A stretch of DNA of 64,000 nucleotides from an uncultured Coriobacteriaceae bacterium (GCA_902786015.1 CADAAU010000010.1:62001-126000), one strand, 5' to 3'; shown: positions 26,539-36,167, counted from the first letter of the stretch. Translations and numbers: made by a program. The notes: generated by a model not told the origin, from the letters alone.

Positions 26539-26599
26539 CCTGGACATCTTTCTGGACATATTCTGGACATTATCTGGACATGCGACTATTATGTCCAGA
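26539..26599 (+). promoter_or_regulatory. Helically phased TCTGGACAT repeats (operator-like)
   Basis: YCTGGACAT occurs at 26539, 26551, 26562 and 26573, spaced 12, 11 and 11 bp, and once inverted (ATGTCCAGA) at 26591. They end 28 bp before the next start codon. Spacing near one helical turn is typical of cooperative repressor sites. Confidence 0.75.
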
Positions 26600-26627
26600 A
26601 AGTCAGCTATCGTCACCGGAGGATATG

Positions 26628-28055
26628 ATGGACGGACGTCTTGCTCAGTACCTCTTGCAGGGGGAGGGCATCAGTCTCGAGTTCAAGCGCTGCGGGAACC
26701 AGCCGGGCGCGGACGTCTTCGAGACGATCTGCTCGTTCGCCAACCGCCAGGGAGGGAGCCTGCTGCTCGGCGTGCTCGACGACGGCTCGGTGGAGGGCGT
26801 CCCCGTGCAGTCTGCGCTCCCCATTGAGCGTAACCTCGTGAACGTGACCTGCAACCCCAAGCTGTTCAACGTCGCACCGGCCATAGAGTGCGAGCGCATC
26901 CCGTGCGGGGACGGTCGCGTCGTCGTTCGCGTGTGGGTTCCCATGGGCCCCTCGGTCTACGCTTACAAGGGCGTCGTTTACGATCGCAGGGGCGACTCTG
27001 ATGTTCGGCTTACGGGCGAGGCGGACAGGGCAGCGATGGCCGTGCGCAAGCAGTCGTACTACACCGAGCGCACAGTCTATCCGTGGGTGGGCGAGTCGGA
27101 CCTAGACCTTACGCTGCTCAAGATGCTGCGCGACGAGGTGCGCGCGAACGATGCGGGGCATCGGTGGCTTGCGCTAGACGACGAGGAACTGCTGCGGGAC
27201 GCTCGTCTCTTCTCCCGTGATCCCGTGAGCGGCGAGCGGGGCTTCAACCTCGCCGCGGTTATGCTGCTCGGTCGCGAGGACACGATTCTCGACGTGGCGC
27301 CCGTCTACCGCACCGATTGCGTGTTGAGGCGCCTTGACGTCGAGCGCTACGACGACCGCCTAACGTGCACGTCGAACCTCATGCTTGCATACGACGAGTT
27401 GGTCGGCTGGTGCGAGCGGTGGCTGCCCGACGCCTTCGTGCTGGACGGCGACCGTCGTGTGGGCGCGCGCGGCATCATCGTAAGGGAGCTCGTGAGCAAC
27501 ACGCTCATCCACCGCGAGTTCGTGAGCCCGCGCATCGCGACCGTCACCATAGATAGGGACGGCATCCGCACGCGCAACGCGAGCCGTGCGCTCTGGAGCG
27601 GGCCAGTGGACCTTGAGAACCTCGACCCCACACCCAAGAACCCCATCATCGCGCGCGTCTTCACGCAGATGGGCCGCTCGGAGGAGCTGGGGAGCGGCAC
27701 GCGCAACCTGTACAAGTTCTCGCGGCTCTACTCGGGCGAGGACCCCGTGCTCGTGGAGGGCGACTGCTTCGAGGCATTCGTGCCGGTGCCCGATGTCTCT
27801 GGAGGCCGCCGGCCGGACGGGTCCGGCGTGAGCGATGGGCTAGGGGTCGCGTCCGCGGAGGTCAGAGAGGCCGTCGAGGGCCTCCTCGCGCGCTATGGCT
27901 CCTTTGCCGCATCCGAGCTTTCGAGGGAGGTGGCCTCCGTCGGCGAGCGCACCGTCAGGCGCTACCTCGCCAAGATGGTGGCTGGCGGCGAGCTGCGCGT
28001 AGTCTCGGGCGGTCGCTCCACGAGGTATGCCGCGGGGGAGAGCGGCGGCGAATAG
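26628..28055 (+). CDS. AlbA_2/Schlafen-type ATP-binding protein with C-terminal wHTH
   Basis: 475 residues. The start is the second of two adjacent ATGs, 5 nt after GGAGG. The N-terminal AlbA_2 domain (EGISLEFKRCG, DVFETICSFANRQGGSLLLGV) is followed by a middle region and an ATP-binding HATPase-like segment (REFVSPRIATVTI preceded by IIVRELVSNTLIHR, GRSEELGSGTRNLYKFSRLY). The C-terminus is a winged helix (YGSFAASELSREVASVGERTVRR, split). Such proteins are common, often repeat-bound regulators or defence-island genes. It probably binds the phased repeats just upstream, which is inference. Confidence 0.85.
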   Translation: MDGRLAQYLLQGEGISLEFKRCGNQPGADVFETICSFANRQGGSLLLGVLDDGSVEGVPVQSALPIERNLVNVTCNPKLFNVAPAIECERIPCGDGRVVVRVWVPMGPSVYAYKGVVYDRRGDSDVRLTGEADRAAMAVRKQSYYTERTVYPWVGESDLDLTLLKMLRDEVRANDAGHRWLALDDEELLRDARLFSRDPVSGERGFNLAAVMLLGREDTILDVAPVYRTDCVLRRLDVERYDDRLTCTSNLMLAYDELVGWCERWLPDAFVLDGDRRVGARGIIVRELVSNTLIHREFVSPRIATVTIDRDGIRTRNASRALWSGPVDLENLDPTPKNPIIARVFTQMGRSEELGSGTRNLYKFSRLYSGEDPVLVEGDCFEAFVPVPDVSGGRRPDGSGVSDGLGVASAEVREAVEGLLARYGSFAASELSREVASVGERTVRRYLAKMVAGGELRVVSGGRSTRYAAGESGGE

Positions 28056-28109
28056 CTTCGGTAGGCAAGTCCTGTCACCCGAGGTTTGCGTTATGAAGGG
28101 TTCCTGCAA

Positions 28110-28364
28110 GTGACAAACGGCTACAAAGATCTCCAGAAGAAAGAGCATCCCGATATGTACTCGGACTCCACGTCCGCCACCTGTGTGGAGCTGAGTCGCG
28201 ATGGCCTTGGATTCATATTGAGTACCGTCACGGCAGGGAACAAGGAGCACGAGTTCGAAGAATACTGTCGCATGATGGTTCGGCTGACCGTCACGCCCAA
28301 CCTCATTCCCCAGACTGGTCCTACCGGTGGTGGAGATAGCAAGGTGGACTCCGTCAGCGTGTAG
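28110..28364 (+). pseudogene. N-terminal fragment of a GGGD-motif (PD-(D/E)xK-like) protein
   Basis: 84 codons from a GTG behind AAGGG. The sequence shows ANKEHEFEEYCRMM-like text (seen here as GNKEHEFEEYCRMM) and then PNLIPQTGPTGGGDSKVDS, a pattern I associate with the N-terminus of large restriction-endonuclease-like defence proteins (Asp followed by Gly-Gly-Gly-Asp and a Lys-Val-Asp). The frame stops right after, whereas the relatives are much longer. It is therefore a truncated remnant. The family call rests on memory of the motif. Confidence 0.5.
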
Positions 28365-28492
28365 GCGGGTGGTATACCCGCAGCAATATCTTTTGATGAG
28401 CCCGATTCGTTGCCTAACGCGTGGGTTGTTAGGAACGTTGTCTTTCAAGAGGGTCCGATCATGTTCTGGATAGCGAGATGGAGACTGGCAAA

Positions 28493-29224
28493 ATGAACCA
28501 GGAATATCAAGGACATAGGCAGGCTCTATTAAGTGTTATCAGTAACGCTCTGAATAAGTACTGTGTAGATGTGGACACCGGGCTTTCCAGCGGGGCTGAG
28601 CTGATGAGTGATATGGCATCGACGCTAGAAGAAGAGGGAGGTGTTCGACTTTTCAAATACCAACCATTCTCCGAGCGGAACCTGCAGGATTGCAAGGCGG
28701 GCGTACTGCAGCAAAAGCGTCTGGGGCTCTTGCCAGTACCATTGTTCCCGGTATGGCGTCCGTACTGGAAGAGTGGCTTAGGTTGCGAAGGCCTCGGCAA
28801 CTATGTGGCTCGCTGTCCACGACTGAGAGGTCGGCGAGCATGTGGGATAGGTACGCGTATGGCCACCGAGGATTTGTGGCCGGTTACTCCATATCGTCAT
28901 TTGTAACCGACTACTCAAGGATGCGAGAAGGGGCATGTGGCTTGGGTTACAAGGCGCTCCTTGCACCTGTGTACTATGGAGACAGGCCAGATTTCTTTCG
29001 TTGCGACTGCTGCCTATGCTTGCTCGAAGATGGTCGGTTGCCAGGCAAACATGGAGTACCTGTTGCACACCCTCTCGCTCCTTCAGAAGGCCCCCGAGTG
29101 GGGGCACGAGCGGGAATGGCGGGTCATAGCTTACTCATGCTCAGACGATTCGCGAACGCACTACTGTAAGCTGATGCCTGACTCCGTGTATCTGGGCATC
29201 GAAATGCAGGAGGTGTGGCTTTGA
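28493..29224 (+). pseudogene. DUF2971-family gene with frameshifts
   Basis: Three frames joined in order give a DUF2971 protein: frame one has LFKYQPFSERNLQDCKAGVL, frame two has SASMWDRYAYGHRGFVAGYS and LAPVYYGDRPDF, frame three has WGHEREWRVIAYS and ends near 29222. At least two frameshifts (about 28712 and 28995) and a small internal deletion around the expected NDPFD motif are implied. DUF2971 genes are frequent in accessory islands; the function is unknown. This copy is not translatable as a whole. Confidence 0.7.
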
Positions 29225-29481
29225 GTTGCGAACTCATCCAAGCATCGTCTTCTTTTTCAATGAGTGGCTGTGCGTGATCGGTTTAGGAACAAAGCCGTAT
29301 TATCCATCGCGTCGCGGGTATTTTCGTCTTGTTGAGTATCGCCGCTAATTCTTTGCCCCTCTCGTGTGTTGGTTTGTACCCAATAGCACGTTAAGTTTGC
29401 GCTCTGCCGCGCAACCCGATATCTGCCACGTCTGCACCAATATCCTCAAGTTGCCTTCCATCGAGATGACGAAAGGATGCG
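29225..29481. other. Non-coding gap
   Basis: About 260 bp between the DUF2971 remnant and the possible istA scrap. I see no gene or strong structure. Confidence 0.4.
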
Positions 29482-29571
29482 ATGCAAGTGGCGAGACGAA
29501 TCAATGCCAAGCTCGTGCTGGAGCTGCTTGGTGGGCATGACCGGCACAGTTTTCGGTTGACACATACATAG
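29482..29571 (+). pseudogene. Possible istA N-terminal fragment
   Basis: A 29-residue frame behind GAAAGGATGCG reads ARRINAKLVLELLGG, similar to the start of IS21-type IstA transposases, then ends at TAG. With istB remnants 10 kb away this may be further IS21 debris. It is short, so doubtful. Confidence 0.3.
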
Positions 29572-29626
29572 CCCGAGCGGTTCCTCGTGCCGGCGAGGCG
29601 AAGAGGCCCCTCTTCACGAGATTGGC

Positions 29627-30301
29627 GTGGGCGTAAAACGGCTGGGCCCCCGAATCCGGTACGATGTGTGTCTGGCAGACGAGACGAGAGAGGAGGTCCC
29701 CGCCATCGACAGGACACTGGCACTTCTTCGCTACCTGTGGACGTACCTAGTGGTGAGGCTCGGTCCCCTCTGGTGGGGTGTCGCGACAGTCGTGGGCGCC
29801 CTTGCCGCCGCCGGCTGCCTGGCAGTTGGGAGGGCCCGCGGAAGGCACGTCCGTCCCGGGCGGGCGGCATCGTTTGGGATCCTTGCTTCATACGTCGCGG
29901 TGGTGCTGTCCGGCACGCTCGTCGTGCGCCCGCGGGCGTCTGTAAGGGTACTTCGCCCCAACGTCATCGCCCGGCTGTGGCGTGTCTTCGGTCAGGGCCA
30001 CGCGCTCGACCCGGAGCCGCTGGCCAACATGCTCATGTTCGTTCCCGTGGGTATCCTGCTGCCGGCTGCTCTGGGCTGGAGCGCGCGGCGGACACTCCTG
30101 GCCTCCCTGGCGCTCTCCGTGTGCGTGGAGGCCGCGCAGTACCTGCTCGTCCGCGGGGAGTGCGATCCCGGTGACGTCGTGCTCAACGTGGCCGGCGCGC
30201 TCGCGGGCTACGGGGTGTGGTGGCTGGCACGCCGGGTCCACGAACGCGCGACCCGGCTCTCGCACACGGGCCGGCGCCCGCGCCACATGCGGGTCTCGTG
30301 A
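29627..30301 (+). CDS. VanZ-family membrane protein
   Basis: Up to 224 residues with four or five hydrophobic segments. The VanZ core is clear: NMLMFVPVGILLPAALG (about 135-151), then SVCVEAAQYLLVRGECDPGD and NVAGALAGYG. VanZ proteins are small multi-pass membrane proteins linked to teicoplanin resistance in one case and otherwise uncharacterised. The start is uncertain: GTG at 29627 and GTG at 29666 are both possible, and GAGGAGG at about 29690 has no ATG after it. GC content is visibly higher than that of its neighbours. Confidence 0.8.
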   Translation: MGVKRLGPRIRYDVCLADETREEVPAIDRTLALLRYLWTYLVVRLGPLWWGVATVVGALAAAGCLAVGRARGRHVRPGRAASFGILASYVAVVLSGTLVVRPRASVRVLRPNVIARLWRVFGQGHALDPEPLANMLMFVPVGILLPAALGWSARRTLLASLALSVCVEAAQYLLVRGECDPGDVVLNVAGALAGYGVWWLARRVHERATRLSHTGRRPRHMRVS

Positions 30302-30652
30302 GCGCGACGCTTGGCAGCCTCGAAGGGAAGGGCGCCCCAATGTCGTTCGACTGTCATTCCGAGTGGGGGCCAGGACCGGCCGCGACAGGACGTTTTGGGC
30401 CCGGGACTACTACGGGTTTTTGTTCTCAATAAAGGGCAAATGTTGAATCGCAAACCAGTGAGGTGCCGTTTATCTCGTCAAAATCTGAACGAAATTTCGG
30501 ACACCTTAAGGATGCTAGGCCTGCTCAAAGCCCATTACTTGAAGCGTCGTTTCTTATACCGACATATTCATGTTCCAAATGATATAGTACGATTTCAACA
30601 TATTGTGTTCGCGCGGCGTGCCTGGGGACTATACGCAGAGAGGATATGGCCG
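30302..30652. other. Upstream region of the DUF4012 gene
   Basis: 351 bp, AT-richer towards the 3' end. The frame of the next gene stays open through it, but no internal start has a ribosome site. A promoter probably lies in the AT-rich part (30530-30610), though no clear -35/-10 pair stands out. Confidence 0.4.
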
Positions 30653-32560
30653 ATGGCAAATCACGAAAGCGATACTGAATGGGGCCTCCCCGGATCATCC
30701 GACCACAAGCGCCGTCCGCGTCGCAGGCGATCGGGTGGCCATCACTTCTCCCACCACTCAGTTCGACGCAGGCGTATATGGCCACGCGTCGTAGCGGCGC
30801 TTCTGGTTGTGTTGGTGGCGGTTTGTGGGGTTGCAGCTGCCTTGTTCTACCAGTCCGCAACGCGTATGGAAAACAAGGCAAAAGAGGTTATGACGCAAGC
30901 TAACGGCTTAGAACGTAGTTTGCTCTCTGGCAATGCCGATGAGCTTCGGACGACGGCTGCTACTATAAATGATAGCGTGCAAGACATTTACGATGAGGTC
31001 CATGGCCCCATGTGGACGTTTGCATCGTATATTCCCGTGGTAGGGCATGATGTGGCCAACGTGCGGGGTTTGTCTGCCTATGCGTATGACCTTGCCCAAA
31101 ACGCCCTTGTCCCGTTTGCCGATGGAGTTGCTGACGTTACGTTTGGCGACCTCGTGCAGGAACGCTCGGTTAACACAGCGATGCTGGGCGCTGTGCGTAA
31201 CACTGTGGTTTCGATCTCTCCGGTTGTGGTGCGCAACATCGACGCCCTATCGGCCCTTACCCCAGGCTCTATAGCACGGGTAAACAAGCTCATAAACGAC
31301 CTCAAGACTCCCTTGGAGGGGGCTCGCGTCGTGTTTAACGATGCAGACCATTTGTTCTCGATCCTGCTTGGTATGTTGGGGGACGGCGGACAAACGCGTT
31401 CATACGCGATTGTGGCGCAAACGAATTCGGAGATTCGTGCTGGTGGTGGATTCCCCGGTCAAGTTGGCATTGTGCACGTGACCGATGGCGCTGCGACTTT
31501 GGAGAAGTTCGTTGCAGTTAGCGATACTCAACGTATCGTGTGGGACAATTCCTTTTCGATGCCCATCGATGAGAGCGAGCTTGTGGCTTTTGAGGTAGCC
31601 TTGGGCAACGATGCTGCGGCATGCACCCTTACGCCTGACTTCGTACGTTCTGGACAGCTCATAAAGGGTTTTTGGGGAAATGCCTATGGGATTGATGTAG
31701 ACGGAGTCATTGCCATGGATCCCGTGTTTTTGCAACGCATGCTGGGTCTTGTTGGCGGCATTACCGCCTCGGACGGAACGGTAGTCGATGGCACCAACGC
31801 GGCCTATGAACTCCTCAACAATGTGTATTGGCGTTATGGATACGATGATGCTGGCGCCAAGCTTGAGGATGAGTTCTTTAACGACGTAGCGCACGAGGCG
31901 TTCTCGCGCCTGCTTGATGCTATGGGTGACTTTGACATGGATGCCTTTGGAAAACTGTGGAGCACGCTGCAAGCATCGGGTGAGGACCATCGCTTTTTGG
32001 TCTGGATGGCCGACGATTCGGAGGAACAGCTCATAAGCGATTGTGGCTTTTCGGGCGCGATTACAGATGACCCGGAACATCCAGAACTGGGCGTGTACGT
32101 TAACGACAACACGTGGGCCAAGTTGTGCTGGTACTTGGATGTGTGGGCCGATGTGGATGACGGTATCCGTAACGAGGATGGAACCACAACGTACCAAGTA
32201 ACCGCGCACTTCAAAAACAACATTACCCCAGAAGAGGCAGAGGCGGCACCCAAGTACATAACGGGCGGCAATCCTTGGAAGCGCAGTGTGAGCGACCTCA
32301 TGGAGACGGTTGTCATTATGGCTCCTGCGGGCGCAGGCATAAACAATGTACAGGCGCACCAAGACACGCCTATTCCCGACGACAAGATTATTATTGATAA
32401 GCCGTATTATGCAGAGTGCATGTTGTACGGGCGTGACACGCGGGTGCAGCATATAAACATCGAAGCGGAGGGTGAAACTACGGTATCTTTTGAGGTTACC
32501 ATGCCATCAGGTGCCAACGTAAAGCCCGTGGTGCGAACATCACCGCTTTGCCACGAGTGA
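30653..32560 (+). CDS. DUF4012-family exported membrane protein
   Basis: 635 residues from the ATG behind AGAGGA. The very basic cytoplasmic N-terminus (KRRPRRRRSGGHH) is followed by one transmembrane helix (about 44-66) and a large extracytoplasmic domain. The DUF4012 signature is seen around IVAQTNSEIRAGGGFPGQVG (about 261-280) and later YELLNNVYWRYG. These proteins are common in actinobacteria and often lie near cell-envelope polysaccharide genes; their function is unknown. It stands alone here, with VanZ upstream. Confidence 0.88.
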   Translation: MANHESDTEWGLPGSSDHKRRPRRRRSGGHHFSHHSVRRRRIWPRVVAALLVVLVAVCGVAAALFYQSATRMENKAKEVMTQANGLERSLLSGNADELRTTAATINDSVQDIYDEVHGPMWTFASYIPVVGHDVANVRGLSAYAYDLAQNALVPFADGVADVTFGDLVQERSVNTAMLGAVRNTVVSISPVVVRNIDALSALTPGSIARVNKLINDLKTPLEGARVVFNDADHLFSILLGMLGDGGQTRSYAIVAQTNSEIRAGGGFPGQVGIVHVTDGAATLEKFVAVSDTQRIVWDNSFSMPIDESELVAFEVALGNDAAACTLTPDFVRSGQLIKGFWGNAYGIDVDGVIAMDPVFLQRMLGLVGGITASDGTVVDGTNAAYELLNNVYWRYGYDDAGAKLEDEFFNDVAHEAFSRLLDAMGDFDMDAFGKLWSTLQASGEDHRFLVWMADDSEEQLISDCGFSGAITDDPEHPELGVYVNDNTWAKLCWYLDVWADVDDGIRNEDGTTTYQVTAHFKNNITPEEAEAAPKYITGGNPWKRSVSDLMETVVIMAPAGAGINNVQAHQDTPIPDDKIIIDKPYYAECMLYGRDTRVQHINIEAEGETTVSFEVTMPSGANVKPVVRTSPLCHE

Positions 32561-32627
32561 CACAAAACTCCGAGGGAATAGTTGATCGCTTGCTATGACG
32601 ACAAAGGACGTGGACAAATCCTAGGTT

Positions 32628-32783
32628 ATGGGCACAAGGGTGATAGACAACCCCGTTTGGGGCATTTTGCCGAGGGAGCTTTCCGGTGGTGTGAAGACGC
32701 TGATAAGCATTTACAAGCGGCTGAGCGGGGTCTTTAACGCGTCTGCTGCGGCGACAATTGCGCAAAGTGGTTGCTTGCCATAG
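32628..32783 (+). pseudogene. Fragment resembling DUF4869
   Basis: A 51-residue frame reads VIDNPVWGILPRELSGGVKT and VFNASAAA, matching what I recall of the DUF4869 core (SPxxGxIxPxxLSGGVKTLIL ... NAS). Full members are about 150 residues, so both ends are lost. No convincing ribosome site is present. It is treated as a remnant. Confidence 0.4.
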
Positions 32784-32810
32784 GGGATACCTGACTTCCG
32801 CAGTTTATTA

Positions 32811-32850
32811 GTGCCGTTTGCCCTATTGTAGCTAGGCAAACGGCGCTTTT
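32811..32850 (+). terminator. Intrinsic terminator
   Basis: GTGCCGTTTGCC and GGCAAACGGCGC form a 12-bp stem with one G-T pair, followed by TTTT. It ends the DUF4012 transcript. Confidence 0.75.
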
Positions 32851-33426
32851 GTCTTGAATGTTTTCTGACGGCGCACCGCTTTGCGGCTACCTCCAGCGAA
32901 TCTGCTTCCCCTTTGCGAACAGAGCCTTTATGTCGCGCGTGCGCATCCCGTGAGGTCCCATTTCAACTCAATTCGCAGGACCCTCCAGTCCTGTCAGTTT
33001 GGGTCGTATCATCTGGGAAGGCGTAGGACACCGTTTTGCCACTCTGACGCCATAGAAGACCTTATAGTCTGCAAACGGTCCTTAGAATGGCTCTAGGGTA
33101 TTTGCCCAGCTAGATGAGGGTGTTTGGTGCGATTATCTACGGGAATGGATCGTTGCTTGGGGTGTGGTTCGATACCGATGGCGAAATGAGCCTCGGAAAA
33201 CCCCAGCTAAACGGCCTAGAAAACGGGGCAGTTTTGTGTACACAGTGAATATGACATCGGAAAACAGTGCTTTTGACCTCGGGTTTTGCGGGGGCTGAAG
33301 TGTTCATATGAGCGAAATTGTACTCAAAAATAGTCCCGATATAGAAATGAACGCTGATAAAATACGAGGAAATAAATCCAATAGTATGAAACAATATATG
33401 TTAACGGGGCGGATTTCGGAGGCCAG
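32851..33426. other. No gene recognised
   Basis: 576 bp with only short frames; the last 120 bp are AT-rich and probably hold the promoter of the next gene, though no clear pair of boxes is visible. Confidence 0.4.
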
Positions 33427-34686
33427 ATGCACATACTAGCTGCTTCGAGCGCTCTTCGGGCAGTTCGCGCCATCCGAAGCCGAAGCATAGGCATCTCGCT
33501 GCCCGCTCCCGTATTGCAGCGAGACCACGTATTTCTACCGGGCGAGGAGCACGATTCCACCTTTGACGAGTACGAAGGAGACTTTACGTTCCATGTGACC
33601 CCGACGCTCGAGGAGGTGGGATTTGGATTTGACGATACGGAATCGAACGCACGCGTAGACCTCTCCAGGCTCGGTGATGTGGGTTCCTTCACGCAGGAGA
33701 GTCCCCTTGAGCTCGTGGTGTTCAGCGAGTCCCGTAAGTTCCATCGCAAGAAAAGCGTTGCGAGGACAATACCCAAGTCACTTCCGGCGCGTTCCCTCGT
33801 GCGCATCGACGCGGGTCTGTATATGGCATGTCCGGAGCTTATCGTTTTGCAGATGGCGTCGCGCCTGAGCGAAGTGACCCTTGCGCAACTTATCATGGAG
33901 TTGTGTGGAACGTACTCGCCAGGTCCAGTTGGAGAGGCCGATGCCCCAGTTGTCAAAGAATCGCATGCAGCGAGTGTTGACGAATGGGATGCCGATATGT
34001 GGGACGGCGGTAAAAGCGATGCGGATGAGTGCTCCTTCGATTTGGAACCCGTGACCACCATTGAACGCATTCGGTGGTACAGCCAGCACGTAAGGGTGCG
34101 TGGAGGAGCCGGGAAGCTTCGCGACGCGCTGTGTTTGGCAATGGAGGGATCGGCTTCTCCACCAGAGACCATAATGGCACTTATGCTGAGCCTTCCACGA
34201 GAGATGGGAGGATACGGATTCGGAAGGCCGTCGCTCAATGCGCGGCTTGACGTGAAGCCAGTCGAGCACGACAACGTTGGTAAGGATGTCTACTTCCCTG
34301 ACGCATTTTGGCAAGACGCCTTCGCCGACGTGGAGTACGAAAGCACGAGCTTTCACCTCGACCCACTTGCGGCATTGGCTCTCGTAGCTGCACGTGCGAG
34401 TGATTCCGAGGCGGGTGACGCGGTATGTGAATGGCGACGTGAGTACGTCATGAAGGCTGACGCCGACCGAAGGCGTCTGCGAGACCTGCAGTACCTGGGC
34501 ATCCAAGTGATTCCCGTTACCGCATTTGACCTTAAGGACATCTATCGCCTGGATCAGGTCGCTCGCTCGCTTGCCCGCTGCCTCGAACGTGCAACGGGTG
34601 TAAGTATGGGCGAGTGGGCCGATTCTCTTATCGAATGGGATTACCGTGAGGCGCAACGTGCCCTCCTACAAGAGCTCAGAGGTTGA
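33427..34686 (+). CDS. Unrecognised protein with Vsr/DUF559-like nuclease features
   Basis: 419 residues. The ATG follows GGAGG with 4 nt spacing. No signal peptide or helix is present. The C-terminal third reads ADVEYESTSFHLDP (acidic D-x-E after a beta strand), then DADRRRLRDLQYLGIQVIPV. That arrangement is typical of Vsr-like/DUF559 PD-(D/E)xK folds, where the basic/Asp helix precedes a final strand. The N-terminal two thirds (about 1-290) are unknown. The protein is a stand-alone gene at the end of the accessory island. Nuclease activity is a hypothesis from motif shape alone. Confidence 0.65.
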   Translation: MHILAASSALRAVRAIRSRSIGISLPAPVLQRDHVFLPGEEHDSTFDEYEGDFTFHVTPTLEEVGFGFDDTESNARVDLSRLGDVGSFTQESPLELVVFSESRKFHRKKSVARTIPKSLPARSLVRIDAGLYMACPELIVLQMASRLSEVTLAQLIMELCGTYSPGPVGEADAPVVKESHAASVDEWDADMWDGGKSDADECSFDLEPVTTIERIRWYSQHVRVRGGAGKLRDALCLAMEGSASPPETIMALMLSLPREMGGYGFGRPSLNARLDVKPVEHDNVGKDVYFPDAFWQDAFADVEYESTSFHLDPLAALALVAARASDSEAGDAVCEWRREYVMKADADRRRLRDLQYLGIQVIPVTAFDLKDIYRLDQVARSLARCLERATGVSMGEWADSLIEWDYREAQRALLQELRG

Positions 34687-35176
34687 ACGCACCTCTTGGG
34701 TGCGGGCAAATGCCTTGTGCTGGAATAAAAACACGCGCTTCCAAGGTTGCATTTCTGGTCGCAAGCAAGTCCGTGGTGCCAAAGGGTTTGCAAGGGTGAC
34801 GACAGTGAGACCATGCACCTTGGGAATCATCCAGCGTATCCTCTGCAGCGACTTGCCCAGACCTCCGTTCACGTCCTCGAAGTCCCGTCCCTCGATTATG
34901 ACGGGGCTCATCCCTCACGTATACGCAGCGTGGTCGATGCGATCGCCAACGGTGTCAGACCAATTGTCACCTTTCCTGATGGACTGCTGTGGATGAGAAG
35001 CCGTGGCGTCAATCCGTCATGCGTGTCGGTGTGACGATCAGCATGCGATGTGGGCGTTCCCCTGCAGATTCCTGACATGTTTTGATGTGGGGACCTTCTG
35101 GCGAGTATGGCGTTCGAATTTGAGGAACCAATCCACTGGGTAAATACGAACTATACGTAAAGAGGAGAGGAGGGTT
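34687..35176. other. Non-coding region upstream of the cation exchanger
   Basis: 490 bp. A plus-strand frame at 34747-35034 and minus-strand frames overlap each other and have no ribosome-site support. No repeat or RNA seen. Confidence 0.4.
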
Positions 35177-36133
35177 ATGAACATTATTATGCTTATTGTT
35201 TCTCTGATCGTGGGATTTGTATTGTTGATTAAAGGTGCTGACTTTTTTGTTGACGGGGCCAGTCGCCTTGCGCTTAGGCTGGGTGTTCCCACGATGGTAG
35301 TGGGTCTGACGGTGGTCGCGCTGGGGACCAGTGCGCCGGAAGCAGCGATTTCCATTTCCGCGTCTTTCCAAGAGACGGACGGCATGACCATTGCCAACGT
35401 GCTGGGCAGCAACATCATCAATACGCTCGTGATCTTGGGAGTCACAGCGTTGGTGGCAAGGGTGCCGGTGGAAAAGACGATGATCAGGCGAGGAATGCCG
35501 ATCATGCTAGGAGTCACGGCACTGGCATTGGGCATGTGCCTGCACGACGGCGAGCTTGGCCGTGTCGATGCGATGGTACTGCTTGCGTTGCTCGCCGGAT
35601 ACCTGTGGTGGATGGTGACGATTGGCCGCGCGGGAAGTACGGAACCTTCGGAAGGTGGTGAGTGCGAAACAGCTGAGGCTGACCAAACCTCGCTAAGAAA
35701 ACTTTTGGCGCTTTGCGCTTTCGGTGCGGTGGGAATTGCTGTGGGAGCTCATCTTGCGGTGGGAGGTGCCTCCGGGTTGGCTCGGCTACTTGGTATGTCG
35801 GATCGTGTGGTTGGTCTTACGGTGGTGGCCCTTGGAACCTCTTTGCCCGAACTGGTCACCTCGGTGACAGCGGCGCGCAAGGGTCAAGCGGACCTGGCCG
35901 TTGGAAACGTGGTGGGCAGTGGCCTGCTCAACCTGCTGTTTGTACTCGGAATGGCTGGCGTCATCGCTCCGGTAACGTTTGCCTCAGGGATGCTGGTCGA
36001 CGGGCTTGTGGCAGCAGGCGCGGTCGTGCTCCTCTGGCTGCTGAGCATACGTCGAAAGCGGCTTGGCCGCACGGAAGGCATTGTTTTGCTGGGAAGCTAC
36101 ACGGCTTATCTCGGCTGGATGCTGGGGGCGTGA
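35177..36133 (+). CDS. Calcium/sodium antiporter, CaCA family
   Basis: 318 residues with about ten hydrophobic segments in two homologous halves. Each half carries an alpha-repeat: GLTVVALGTSAPEAAISI with LGSNIINTLVILGV in the first, GLTVVALGTSLPELVTSV with VGSGLLNLLFVLG in the second. The acidic residues (PEAA / PELV) bind cation. The family exchanges Ca2+ for Na+ or H+ across the membrane. The ATG follows AGAGGAGAGGAGG. It is monocistronic, ended by the hairpin at 36168. Confidence 0.93.
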   Translation: MNIIMLIVSLIVGFVLLIKGADFFVDGASRLALRLGVPTMVVGLTVVALGTSAPEAAISISASFQETDGMTIANVLGSNIINTLVILGVTALVARVPVEKTMIRRGMPIMLGVTALALGMCLHDGELGRVDAMVLLALLAGYLWWMVTIGRAGSTEPSEGGECETAEADQTSLRKLLALCAFGAVGIAVGAHLAVGGASGLARLLGMSDRVVGLTVVALGTSLPELVTSVTAARKGQADLAVGNVVGSGLLNLLFVLGMAGVIAPVTFASGMLVDGLVAAGAVVLLWLLSIRRKRLGRTEGIVLLGSYTAYLGWMLGA

Positions 36134-36167
36134 GGACGGAACACGAACGTAAGGCTGGAACACAAGA

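Noticed and set aside
34747-35034. 95-codon plus-strand frame between two genes
   Set aside because: Mutually overlapped by minus-strand frames, no ribosome site, no motif.
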